Shown piece by piece: positions 1 to 9,813 of a DNA stretch of 64,000 nucleotides. Source of the stretch: Guadua angustifolia (taxonomy: Eukaryota; Streptophyta; Magnoliopsida; Poales; Poaceae); assembly GCA_036346375.1 (NCBI GenBank), contig CM070502.1, positions 24,032,924-24,096,923 on the forward strand, written 5' to 3'. Numbering within the stretch: the first letter of the stretch is position 1; each line of letters opens with the position of its first letter. Position numbers and translations under genes: made by a program. The notes beneath the pieces are model-generated. The model was not told where the DNA came from and ran no database searches. It saw only the letters and a list, made by a program, of their open reading frames with translations.

Positions 1-2
1 AG

Positions 3-470
3 TACTGTGAAGATAATGCCAATGGAAACTGGACTACGAGATCGCAGAAGGCTATAATCAATCACTGGCAAACCATAAGTGCGAGTCCAGGCAAATTTGC
101 GAGGTTACATGCGAAGGTGGGCGATATTCACCCGATGGCGATCTTGTCGATGATAGGGTAAGTAGGACATATTTGTTCCATTCAAAATTTCCCTATTGTG
201 TTTTCCTTTATTTGCACTTATGCATCCCTTTATTTCACCATTGCAAGATTGGCATGGCGATGAAGATGTTCAAGGATCTTGAGGGTAGGTCCTACGCTTA
301 CATGCACCTTTGGTCCACTCGAGTAAGCACCGGTGGTGCGCTTACCTAGATGGGAAGCGGAAGAAGGCACATGATGTGGCCCGGCTCGCTCCACTCCGCT
401 ACTCCGCCACGGGACATTCTAGTCTGTCGCACGCGATCAAGTCGGTGGCGCTCCTCGGCCGACCCTAGGC
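3..470 (+). pseudogene. PIF/Harbinger ORF1 (Myb/SANT-like) remnant
   Basis: This is a remnant of the accessory DNA-binding protein of a PIF/Harbinger transposon, which helps the transposase bind the element ends. From position 3 an open frame reads YCEDNANGNWTTRSQKAI and on through NHWQTISASPGKFARLHAKV, the pattern of plant Myb/SANT proteins linked to PIF/Pong elements. A GTAAGT donor at 158-163 and a TTGCAAG acceptor at 241-247 look like a genuine short intron. The second part reads MKMFKDLEGRSYAYMHLW and then, after a frame change, RWCAYLDGKRKKAHDVARL. Frameshifts make it a pseudogene, and its 5' end is outside the window. The family call rests on recalled motif similarity. From 480 to 1180 I see only decayed element sequence with no usable frame. 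Confidence 0.5.
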
Positions 471-1186
471 GATTAGGCGCGATCGCTTCGGAAGGCTCGA
501 GCATGGGGTGCATCGCGAAGACGTCGTCGGTCGGCATGGGGACCGGAAGTATCTGATCGGTGGATCGCATCGTGAACGAAGACTAGGCTAGCGGATATAT
601 GGGATCGAGAGGTCGCCATCTGGAGCGTGAAGAGGCGGACAAGATAATGGCGATGGATCTCGAGTGGCATGGATGAGGCTTCTCGGCGATTACTTCACGC
701 GTCGCAAGGAGATGATAGCCGATGAGGTACAGGCCGTGATGATGCGGACATTTGGGTTGGATTGTTCGCCATGTCATTAGTGCTTTGACCTGTAATAACT
801 TTCGATTATGTGTTTTTGTTGTGTTACTTTCGGTACTTCTTTTGGACTACTTATTACGGACTACGTTAATGGCGAAGACGTGATATGGATTGTGTTACTT
901 TGCTATTTTTTGTTGTCATAATTGTGGTGTGCACTCGGTACTTGGACAATGCGTCGATGATTTATTCCATTACAACATGCGTACAGAAATACAACTTAAG
1001 GACATAAAACAGCTAGATTAACGTGTACATCAAACTAGAGAAGGCACTCACATATCGAGCCCTAGTCCCCACCATGGATGGACCAAAGGTGCTCCACAAG
1101 GTCGTTCATAAGCTGGCGATGTGTGTTCCTATCACGGATCGCCTGTGTTGCTTCGATGAAACGGAGGATAGACGGACTAGACGGCC

Positions 1187-2470
1187 TTAATATTGCAACT
1201 GGGTTCTCCATGAAGTCATATATGAACTCTTGTCTTGGCCGTCCCTCTCGTCCTCAATAATCATGTTGTGCATTATGATACAAGCGATCATTATGTCGTG
1301 TAGGGTGGCATCGTCCCACATTACGGCGAGCCCTTTCACAATTACAAATCGAGCTTGAAGGACACCGAAAGCTCGCTCGGCATCCTTTCGCCTTTGAAGC
1401 TTGAACATTGCGAAATGGGCCGCTTGTTCCTCGGGCGCTGGATTGGTTTAACAAATGTCGCCCACTCACGGGTAAATACCATCGGCAAGGTAATACCCGT
1501 AGTGTGCGTGTTGCCGTTGATGGTGTAGTTCACGTCGGGGCTACTCCCATCGGTTAACACGGACAACACGTTAGATCTATGCGAGAACATTTATGTCATT
1601 GGGCTACCGGCATACCGAAGAAGGCATGCGAGATCCAAAAGGTCGAGGAGGCCACGGCCTCCAAAACTATTATGGGTTTGTGAATATGCCGTAAATTGGC
1701 CTTGCGGTGCCTTGGGCAATTCTTCCATACCCAGTGCATACAATCAATGCTTCCCGGCATTCACGGAAATCCTCGTGATCGCCTCGACGCGAAGCAGACG
1801 ATGCGTATGCACTTTGAGTAGGGGCTCGGAGGTACTCATCTTTGTATGTATTCACTCTCGCCCTAACAAACCTCTTTAGGGCCTCGGCGGCGATCTTGGC
1901 TCCTATTCGAACATACTCGTCGTAGCATCAATGAGAGGTACCGTGACGCTAAGCGGACGGATTGCGTGATGCGTCTTTTGAAGAAGCGGATAAGCCGAGC
2001 CTTACGGCACCATCTGCGCCTGCTGGAACCGGTCATCACGGGCCTCGGCGGCACTTGCAATCTTGACAAACAATCTTACGCTCATCCGGAACCTTCAAGA
2101 CCATAGCACACATTAGTAAAATAACAGGGTCATAGCGGAAAGCACGAACTCTCACATACCTATGCTCGAAGAGTGCGTGACCGTACACAGTGTGTCGGAA
2201 AAGTAGTCGTTGAAAAGCCTCGCCGCACCCTCGAGGTGTCCTCGGTTCACCACGCTCGGCCAGGATCGAGCCCCCAGATGGGGCGATGCATTGTTCCTCC
2301 TCCTCCTCGTCAATGCAAATCTGCATAAGCACATAAATCCTCTTCCTCCTCCAGCAACATAAGTTGGCGAGCAGCCAGAAATGCTCCGGCGACCGTGAAG
2401 CAGACTCATGCTTGTTGCTACCTCTCAAATGAGATGAAGTCGAACTACACACAACCTTCTTCAAAGCCAA
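1187..2470 (-). pseudogene. PIF/Harbinger DDE transposase (Plant_tran family), decayed
   Basis: This is the transposase of a PIF/Harbinger element, a DDE-fold nuclease that cuts and inserts at TA-rich 3-bp targets. The C-terminal half is recognisable between about 1190 and 1600: RSNVLSVLTDGSSPDVNYTI, then EWATFVKPIQRPRNK, then RRKDAERAFGVLQARFVIVK, followed by WDDATLHDIMIACIIMHNMI. The 'RRKDAERAFGVLQ' and 'IIMHNMI' blocks are hallmarks of the plant PIF transposase C-terminus. Upstream (1600-2470) only traces of the N-terminal part remain. The frames shift repeatedly, so no intact protein is possible. It lies opposite the ORF1 remnant at 3-470, and I take both to be one element. I could not locate its TIRs. 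Confidence 0.7.
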
Positions 2471-2559
2471 TGTTGTGTTGATGGTTTCTCTTCACCGCCT
2501 CCCTTTTATCATTTGGAGGATGTTGCGGGTAGCTTCTCGTGGAAGGAATTGGGGCCAAG

Positions 2560-2755
2560 TGATGACTCACTGCAGGACAAGGCATTTGTGGGCAAATGAT
2601 GACTCATTGCGAGACAAGCCGGTTGTGTGGAATTGTGACTCCTTCGGGACAAGCCGGTGTGGCAGTAGTGACTCCTTCTGGACAAGCCGGTGTGGCAGTG
2701 GCTGACTCCTTCTGGACAAGCCATTTGTTGTTAAGTGACACCCTTCGAGGACAAA
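2560..2755. repeat. Minisatellite of about 33 bp (4-5 degenerate copies)
   Basis: Units built on 'gactccttctggacaagcc' followed by 'ggtgtggcagt' recur at roughly 33-36-bp spacing. The central copies are nearly identical and the outer ones degenerate. The array sits just upstream of the PIF transposase remnant and encodes nothing convincing. Confidence 0.75.
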
Positions 2756-2759
2756 GAAC

Positions 2760-3610
2760 CATTAAGACAAAGCTACTATTTTTCCCAAGAAGCAACACAT
2801 TAAAATTATGTATGTACTATTTTATTACAAGATCTTGCAAATAACTTATTATTACATAACGCAATCAAGATGTATTAAATAAATATTTTTTCGTTCAAAA
2901 ATATTCGAATACATCATAAACAACTCAAATACACTCTCGTATAAAATACGGTAGAAAGCGTTAGCGGTTAAAGTATATGCTTAAAGTATGGATGAAGGGA
3001 TGGGAAGGAATCTGGAAGGATTTGTTGGAGATGTATCTTTGGGAAGGATGGGAATCGGGAAGGAATCTGTCGGGGTGGGAAGGATTACAGGAAGGAAAAT
3101 CGCTGGTGATAGTCTTACTTCAGACGTGTCGGGGATGTTGACTGTGTGGTTGGGAGGGCAAAAGGATTAGAGCGAGGTTTGGTGTCGTTATTATTATTTT
3201 TAACCTATGGGATGTTGATGACTATGTTGTGTGGTTGCGCGCCTAAGCGGTGCGGAGAGAGAGAGCGCCACATGTAAACTGGCTCGAGCTTGAGGTTTGG
3301 TGGCTGGCATGTTATTATTATTTTTTAACCTATGTTGGCTTTTTTATTAATTTTTTAAAAGAAAACTAATAATAGAAATGACCTCTTTTCTTCGAGCCAA
3401 TGTGAATGGTGTGGAAGTTAAAACATTTCCGCGTTAGTGAACATGGCGTTAAGAATCTGTCCTAGCTGGCAACACGAAAGTTGATGTTTCACAACTCCAT
3501 GGCAGCAACACTGGTGAAGATGTGTCCAATTGGAACAACATGGTAGCTAAGCCTACAAGGTGGTATTGGCATCCAACAAGTGCATTCATCTTCTAAGTGA
3601 ATTTGCTGAC
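2760..3610. other. Intervening DNA without a gene
   Basis: AT-rich sequence followed by a purine-rich stretch at about 2985-3170 in which GGAAGG-type words (gggaaggaatc, ggaaggat) recur. Two copies of 'ttattattatttttaacctat' lie at about 3190 and 3310. I see no coding region here. It separates the PIF remnant from CACTA element A. Confidence 0.5.
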
Positions 3611-3639
3611 CATACTACAGAAAAGCCTATATTGGATGC

Positions 3640-3905
3640 CTCATCACCGACAATTTTCAAAAACCGTTTGTGCTAAATGTAATCACATATGGTTTTGCTA
3701 GCATGGTTGTCTAACTTTCTAGATATGCTAAGAACCTTCTTTAATAAGCTGATATCACAGATGGTTCATCCTATGAACCATCAATGAACCATTTGTGAAG
3801 TATCACAAACGGTTTATATCATGAACTATCTGTGATATGACTACATATTATAGACGGTTTTTATATCACAGATGATTTTCTCAGCAAACCGTCTGTGATA
3901 TTTCT
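3640..3905. repeat. Left subterminal repeats of CACTA A
   Basis: Repeated words such as 'tcacagatggttcat', 'aaccgtctgtgata' and 'tcacaaacggttta' occur in direct and inverted orientation. CACTA subterminal repeats of this kind are the known binding sites of the element's second protein (TNPA-like). Similar motifs recur at 7740-7830 and 22430-22650. Confidence 0.8.
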
Positions 3906-4249
3906 TGCCAATATATAATACATAGCCTTGACCTATTTAGGGTTTTTAGGATTTCCATATCTATCTTTGAGACAGATTTGGAAGAGTGGATTTGGTGAAA
4001 GAAGACTGTTGATTTAGAAGAGTGATTGTAGATCTATTTGTTTTTGGTGATCTAAGTTTAGTAATTGGTTTTAATTGTATTATATTCAAGATCTAGCTTA
4101 GGAAAGAGAGAATTAAAGATGGTTTAGATCTAGCTTGGTGTAGATTCATTTGTTCTTTGTGATCTAAGGTATTAATTGGTTTCAATTGCATTATATTCAA
4201 GATATAGCTAGCTTGGTAAAGAAAGAATTGAATATGCTTAATTTGTTTA

Positions 4250-4321
4250 GATCTAGCTAGTTTGGCATAGAGAGAAGATTATTTAGATCTAGCTAGTTTG
4301 GCATAGAGAGAAGATTATTTA
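4250..4321. repeat. Perfect 36-bp tandem duplication in the TNP2 leader
   Basis: Two identical 36-bp units (beginning gatctagctagtttggcata) lie head to tail, followed by a partial third. The leader around them also has looser 'aagatctagcttggtaaag' repeats. CACTA B has a single copy at the equivalent place near 25980. Confidence 0.85.
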
Positions 4322-4498
4322 GATCTAGCATGGTTCATGATTTAGGGTAGGGTTTAGCTAGTTAATTTTCACTCCAAATTAAGAATGTGTGCATGTGCAT
4401 TCCTAGTCTACTTCAATTTAATTAATTTTTGCTAACTACTTTAGATCAGACATAGTCTACTTCAATGTTTAACACAAATTGTTGTATACGTAGCATAG

Positions 4499-7480
4499 AT
4501 GGACCGAAGTTGGACGCATGTTGAGAACCGTGCGAGTACCAAGTATATTAGTGACGTCTCTACTTTTAAAAGAGCTACCAAGGAGGATATGTTTAATAAG
4601 GGGGTACAATTTATATCTTGTACATGCATTGACTACGAGAATATGAGGATATTTTAAAACTCAGTGCAGATCGAAGCACACTTGATTCCATGGGATTTTA
4701 AAAGGGAGTATACATGTTGGACCAGTCATGGTAAAGAATAGATTATATAGGAAGTTAGTATTAACATCGTTGAAGTCAACGATATGCCGGATGATATCGA
4801 TTGTGCTTTTGATGAGGATAGGTTGCACGATGACAATCTAGATCAAATGTGAGTGATGCAGGAGGGATGAGACAGAGCATGGTAAATTCTAGGGCTTGAT
4901 GGAGGACTCAAAGAAATCTTTGTTCCACGTTGTCCATTCTCGAACTACTAAAATTGAAGGTAAGCAACGGTTGGTTCGACAAGAAGTTTCACGATGCTAT
5001 TAGGTCTCTTAACGGACATATTTTCAAAGGGAAATGAGTTGCCCAAAATCACCTACAAAGCCAAGAAGATTCTTTGTCCCTTAGGAACGGAAGTAGAAAG
5101 AATACATGCATGTCAAAATGACTGTATCCTCTATTGTAAAGAGTACGCAAACTTGCATGTATGTCTAGTGTGCAACACATCTTGGTACAAGCGTAATAAT
5201 CAATCAGATAATGATGACAAGGGCATCGAGGTGAAGAAAAGACCTCCTACTAAGATGGCATGGTATCTGCATGTAATTTCTCGTTTTAAGTGTTTATTTG
5301 CAAACCCAAAAGAGCAAAACTGCTGTGTTGGCACTTGAAGGAGCGTAAGAATGATGGAATGCTAAGACACCCTGTTGATTCCGCCTAGTGGAGAAACATT
5401 AATAGGAGGTTTGAAGAATTTAGTGTGGAGAACCGAGGAATATAAGTTTTAGATTAAGTACAGATGAAATGAATCATTTCGATAACATAAACAGCCGACA
5501 TAGCACTTGGCCTATGAATTTTTGTATTTACAACATTCCTCCTTAGTTGTTTATGAAGTGAAAGTATATTTTGCTATCTATACTTATCCAAGGGCTGAAG
5601 CAACTTGGGAATGATATTGATGTGTACCTAGCACCATTAGTGGAAGATCTAAAAATACTATGGATTTGTGGAGAATAGGTATGGGATGTGTACAAACGAG
5701 AGAACTTCACTTTACACTGTTTGTTGTTCTGCACTATAAATGATTATCCTACCCTTACTAACCTATTAGACCAGAGTACAAAAAGAGCCAAAGCTTGTAC
5801 TGAGAGCGTGTGGCTGCATCACTAGCTTATAAAAACTATGTACATACGTCATCGTAGGTTCGTTCGGAGGAATCACTCATACCGCATGATGAAGAAATAA
5901 TTCAATGGAAGGACTAAAAATGGTTTAGCACCAAGGCTTTTAAGCAGGAGAGATATTTATGATATGATTAAGGATTAGGATATTGTACATGGGAAGGGAA
6001 GTAAATCAGGAACCCGTAAGAAGAACATTTGAAAGAAGAGATCAATATTTTGGGACTTACCTTATTAGGAGCACCTAGAAGTTCACCCTTGCATCGACAT
6101 CATGCATGTAGAGAAGAATATATGTGATATCTTGATTGGTCTATTACTGAACATTAAGGACAAAACAAAGGATGTTACCAACACATGGCTTGACTTGGTT
6201 GATATGGGCATCATACCTCAATTAGTACTGAAAGAGAACAATAAAGTTATAACGTACTGTGAACCAATATGTTACACTCTGTCTAAGCCTGAGAGAAATA
6301 AACTGTGCCAGTGCTTGCATGGTGTAAAAATTCTATCTGGTTGCTCCTCCAATATGAAGAGACTTGTTTCGATGCAAGATTTGAAATTAATTGGCATGAA
6401 GTATCATGATTGCCATGTGTTGATGATATAAATGCTCCATGTTGCAATTAGAAGTATTTTGCCGATCAAGATCCAAGAGGCAATCACGAGGCTATGTTAT
6501 TTCTTTAACACAATTGCTCAGAATGTCATCGATCCCAAAGGACTAGATACTCTGCAGGCTGATGTGGTGATGACTCTATGTAATCTTCAGATGTATTTCC
6601 CTCTATCGTTTTTCGATATCATGGTCCATCTCATTGTTCACCTTGTGAGAGAGATAAAGATATATATGCACATGTTTCTATGTAGCATGTACCCATTCGA
6701 GAGGTACATGGAAATTCTCAAATCCTACACATAGAATCGATCTCAGCCGGAGGATAGCATTGTTGAAGGTTATGCAATCGAAGAGGTTGTCAAGTTCTGT
6801 GTCAATTACATGGCTCAGGGACAACCAATTTGTATGCCTTGATCTCGCCATGAGGGGATGCTTGAGGGTATCAAGACTATCAGAAGGAAAGTATTCATGC
6901 CTGATCCGGTTGCATGTACTCAAGCTCATTTCACGGTTTTACAACACATGACTATAGTGTCCCCGTATATCAATGAGCACAAGCACTAACTATGGTAAAA
7001 GAATCCAATGTTGCAGGAGTCTTAGATCCTGAGACAACATAACCTTCAGTTCAACAAATGGTTGAAGGAGCGACCCATTGCTGGGAGCTCATCAAGTGAT
7101 ACTCTGATATGGTTGGCAAAAGGGCTAATATTTACAGTTGTGAAATGGAAAGGATACAACTTAAATGGGTACACATATTACATGTACATGAGATATCAGG
7201 ATATGAAGAGCACAAACCAGAACAGTTGTGTTCGTATGGATGCGTTCAATACCACTGGTTCAACAATGAGTTCCTACTATGGGTTCATAGAGGAAATTTA
7301 GAAGCTCAACTATGTACTTGTCAAGATCCCCTATTTCAGTGCTGTTGGGTCCAACTCTAGCAGGTGAAGGTTGACAAGTATGGTATCACTACTGTGGACC
7401 TTAACGACAATTGAGGAAGAACAACTTGAGGAAGCTTGCTACACATGTGTCGATCATCGTAAAGGGCTAATTTTTATATA
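4499..7480 (+). pseudogene. CACTA TNP2-like transposase, copy A (decayed)
   Basis: This is the main transposase of a CACTA element. The start at 4499 reads MDRSWTHVENRASTKYISDV, matching the N-terminal transposase-associated domain (PF13963-type, MDRSW start). The TNP2 core (Transposase_21) is clearest at 6080-6430: LPYxEHLEVxxCIDIMHVEK, NICDILIGLLLNIKDKTKD, then CYTLSKPERNKLCQCLHGVK and MQDLKLIGMKYHDCHVLM. A DUF4218 block follows at 6432-6734, including YFPLSFFDIMVHLIVHLVRE and MYPFERYME. A DUF4216 block is at about 7245-7400 (SSYYGFIEEI, YVLVKIP). Stops and frameshifts interrupt it throughout. Compared with copy B it lacks about 190 bp near 7410, between 'gaccttaacgacaa' and 'gaggaagaacaactt'. 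Confidence 0.85.
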
Positions 7481-7692
7481 AAAGAATAAGCAAGTGGAGT
7501 TAAGATGAGGTTGTCATTTTTATATGTCATGTACATGTGGATTTGAATTTATGTGGAGTTATGAGAATGTGATATTTAGTTTCCATCTACATATGATTCT
7601 ATGAAGGTTAAAGCTAATATTTATATTTTTATTTGTCATGTCTAAAAATAAAGTCAAAGAAACAATATAGGTGACCATCTATAAAAAACAAT

Positions 7693-7835
7693 ATACAACC
7701 TCCTATCACAAATAGTTTTCTATTAGAATCGTCTATGATACCTACATTTCACAGATGGTTCTAATAGGGAACATTTTGTGATAAGTGTTATCACAGATGG
7801 TTCTTTTATAGAATCGTCTGTGATAGACTTATTAT
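7693..7835. repeat. Internal CACTA subterminal-type repeats
   Basis: Alternating direct and inverted copies of 'tcacagatggttct' and 'agaatcgtctgtgata' lie between the TNP2 gene and the second gene. The same arrangement is found in CACTA B at 29810-29900, so it is an ancestral internal feature, perhaps a regulatory region between the two genes. Confidence 0.7.
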
Positions 7836-8713
7836 ATATATCATTCTAGGATTTTTGCCCACGCACTACTCACTCAAATGAAATCTTTCATCACCCTTCG
7901 CCTCCTTCTTGAGCCCATCGCTACCGCCTATCCTCAATGTAGCCTCCCCCGAGCCCGCAAATCTCCTCCTTGAGCCCGTCACCACCTCCTCCATGAGCCA
8001 TCACCGCATCCTCCATGAGCCCATCGCCGCCTCCATCCTCGAGCCCATCCTTGAGCCTATCACTGGTTCCTCCTCAAGCCAGTCATTAACGCCTCCTCCC
8101 CTAAGTCCGTTGTAGTATGCCCCTCGCTTTTAGCTATTTTCAATGCTATTTACTACCATAGACTAGCCCAAATCTTGTCTGGACATCCATAGCACCATAA
8201 AAACTTCTTTGTGTAGATCACATGTTGCTGTAGAATGTGCTTATTTTGCATTGCAGAAAAAGCATGTTCTAATCTTTGGCTTAGATCATGTTATATGTGA
8301 TTATTGGCAATTCTAGCCTTTAACAAGCCTAGCTGATTTTTCACTGACTGACAGTCGGAGCTTTGTGAGTATACTCGACCTTCTGTCATCTTGTTCTATA
8401 CATCTTGCAAAGGGGTTAGACATTGAATGTCTTGGGGACCTTGCATGTGGGGCTGTTAGTGCTCTACGAGGATTGGGCTATAGTGAGATAATTTGTGATA
8501 ATTTTAGTTGATTTACTAATTTTGAGATACTTGTCTATATACTTTGATTAGTCCATTATATTTATGCTCTGTTCAGTTCAGTTTATAAGCCCTGTTTACT
8601 ATTTTTATCATATACTTTCTATTTTTACATTCATATTGTTATATATATGATAAGTATGCTGTTGTTCATTATTATGATCTTTTAGAACATTATTTTGTTT
8701 CTAATCTAAATTA
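7836..8713 (+). pseudogene. 5' part of the second CACTA A gene, cut by the Gypsy insertion
   Basis: A GC-rich stretch at 7890-8110 repeats 'gagcccatc' and 'cctcct' words and reads as a Pro/Ser-rich peptide (MSPSLPPILNVASPEPANLL at 7909, ending near 8115). The equivalent segment in CACTA B (29950-30090) is also Pro/Ser-rich, so this is probably the first exon of the second CACTA gene. The following AT-rich DNA up to 8713 looks intronic, and the Gypsy element inserted there. The gene resumes after 19704. No conserved domain is visible in this part. Confidence 0.4.
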
Positions 8714-8718
8714 ATTGA

Positions 8719-9396
8719 TGTCGACGATCGGGATCGCCGATCGCAAGAAGTGAGTTAGGGGTCGGTGTGATACGGGACCCGAGTTGCGCTTCACTTAGTC
8801 GGAGGAAAAGTATGGACGCGGTTATGGTCGGAGTGAGACGACAACGAGCGGGAGACCGAGATTTATACTGGTTCGAGCCCCTGGGGAGGTAATAGCTCTA
8901 CTCCAGTCGCCTTGCGGCAGTTCTTTTGGCTAATTCTGAATACAAGGGTGTTTTCTGACTCAAGTTCAACAATGGCTAAGTCTAAGCTCGAGCTAGGGCG
9001 CGTTGTGTGTTGTCTTCGTGCGCCCCAAAGGATCTGTGTTCCCTAGGTTTTATACCTCCTCGACGCGAACGGCCGGGCTAGATTCTAGGAAGTGGCCCTC
9101 GTGCACGTTGAGGGCAAGCAGTAACTCGCCCGAACTTGTTGTACGATTCACTCCGCCCACGACCCGCGCCTTGAGCAACCGTCGGTCAAATGCTTGATCC
9201 AAATCCAAAGGCGGATCGTGGCTTCAATAAGGGAACTCGCCCGAGCTCGAGGTCGGCGAGGCCGTGCTCGGGTCTAGCGCGCTCTAGGTCGGCGCCTCGG
9301 CGCCTCGGCATGCATCAAGTCGAGATCGAGGGCCTCGAGCTCGGGGTCCGATTGACGCTGGCTTGAAGCCGGTCAAAGGACGCCCAGCCCTCGTCA
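8719..9396 (-). repeat. 3' LTR of the Gypsy/Tat element (left end in the window)
   Basis: This copy matches the right LTR from tgtcgacga to caccggtcaaaggacgcc-type sequence. I place its inner end at ctcgtca (9396), where similarity to the other LTR stops. A short C-rich run (gctagcccctgaggc) follows, which is the complement of a weak polypurine tract. The pairing is certain; the exact inner end is a judgement. Confidence 0.85.
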
Positions 9397-9687
9397 GCTA
9401 GCCCCTGAGGCTTAAGGTCGTGGCCGGTACATGGGCCGACCTTGAGTCTCCATAGCCGGGATCGATTCCCAGAACTCCCTTGAGGTCGAGGTCGTGCGGG
9501 AATGTAACGCCAGGTCTTGAGGATACGACACCTGGCGCCTCTTGATCTCCGTCGCCCGGTACGGATGCGAACGGTTGGTGACACCTGCCGTGCCTCGAAA
9601 CCACCGCCCCGGCCTTAATTGCATCTGTCAAATCGTGGCCGGCGAGTCCTCCGAAGCGCCGCGGTCTGGATTTGGCGACGGTGCGGC

Positions 9688-9694
9688 TTATAAA
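9688..9694 (+). promoter_or_regulatory. TATA box for the antisense gene of the Gypsy element
   Basis: TTATAAA lies about 120 bp before the ATG at 9814 on the plus strand, opposite to gag-pol. The Tat element near 34 kb has a TATA-like TTATAAG at the equivalent position before its own antisense gene. Confidence 0.5.
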
Positions 9695-9813
9695 CCCAAA
9701 AAACTGCAGTCTCTTGAGGAAGCTTCCCGACCAGTGCCTTTCGTCTTCCAAGCCCTTCCGCCCAAGCAAAAAACCTTCCTCCCCCGCCTTCGACCGAGAT
9801 CGCCGCAATCGCC

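Noticed and set aside
2560..2755. Regularly spaced repeats that could suggest a CRISPR-like array
   Set aside because: The units are contiguous and the 'spacers' are also repeats. This is plant DNA with no cas genes.
8830..8900. tRNA-like 'ggttcgagcccctgggg' sequence in the LTRs
   Set aside because: It resembles a T-arm, but no acceptor stem or anticodon arm can be built around it. Both LTRs carry it as part of U3/R sequence.
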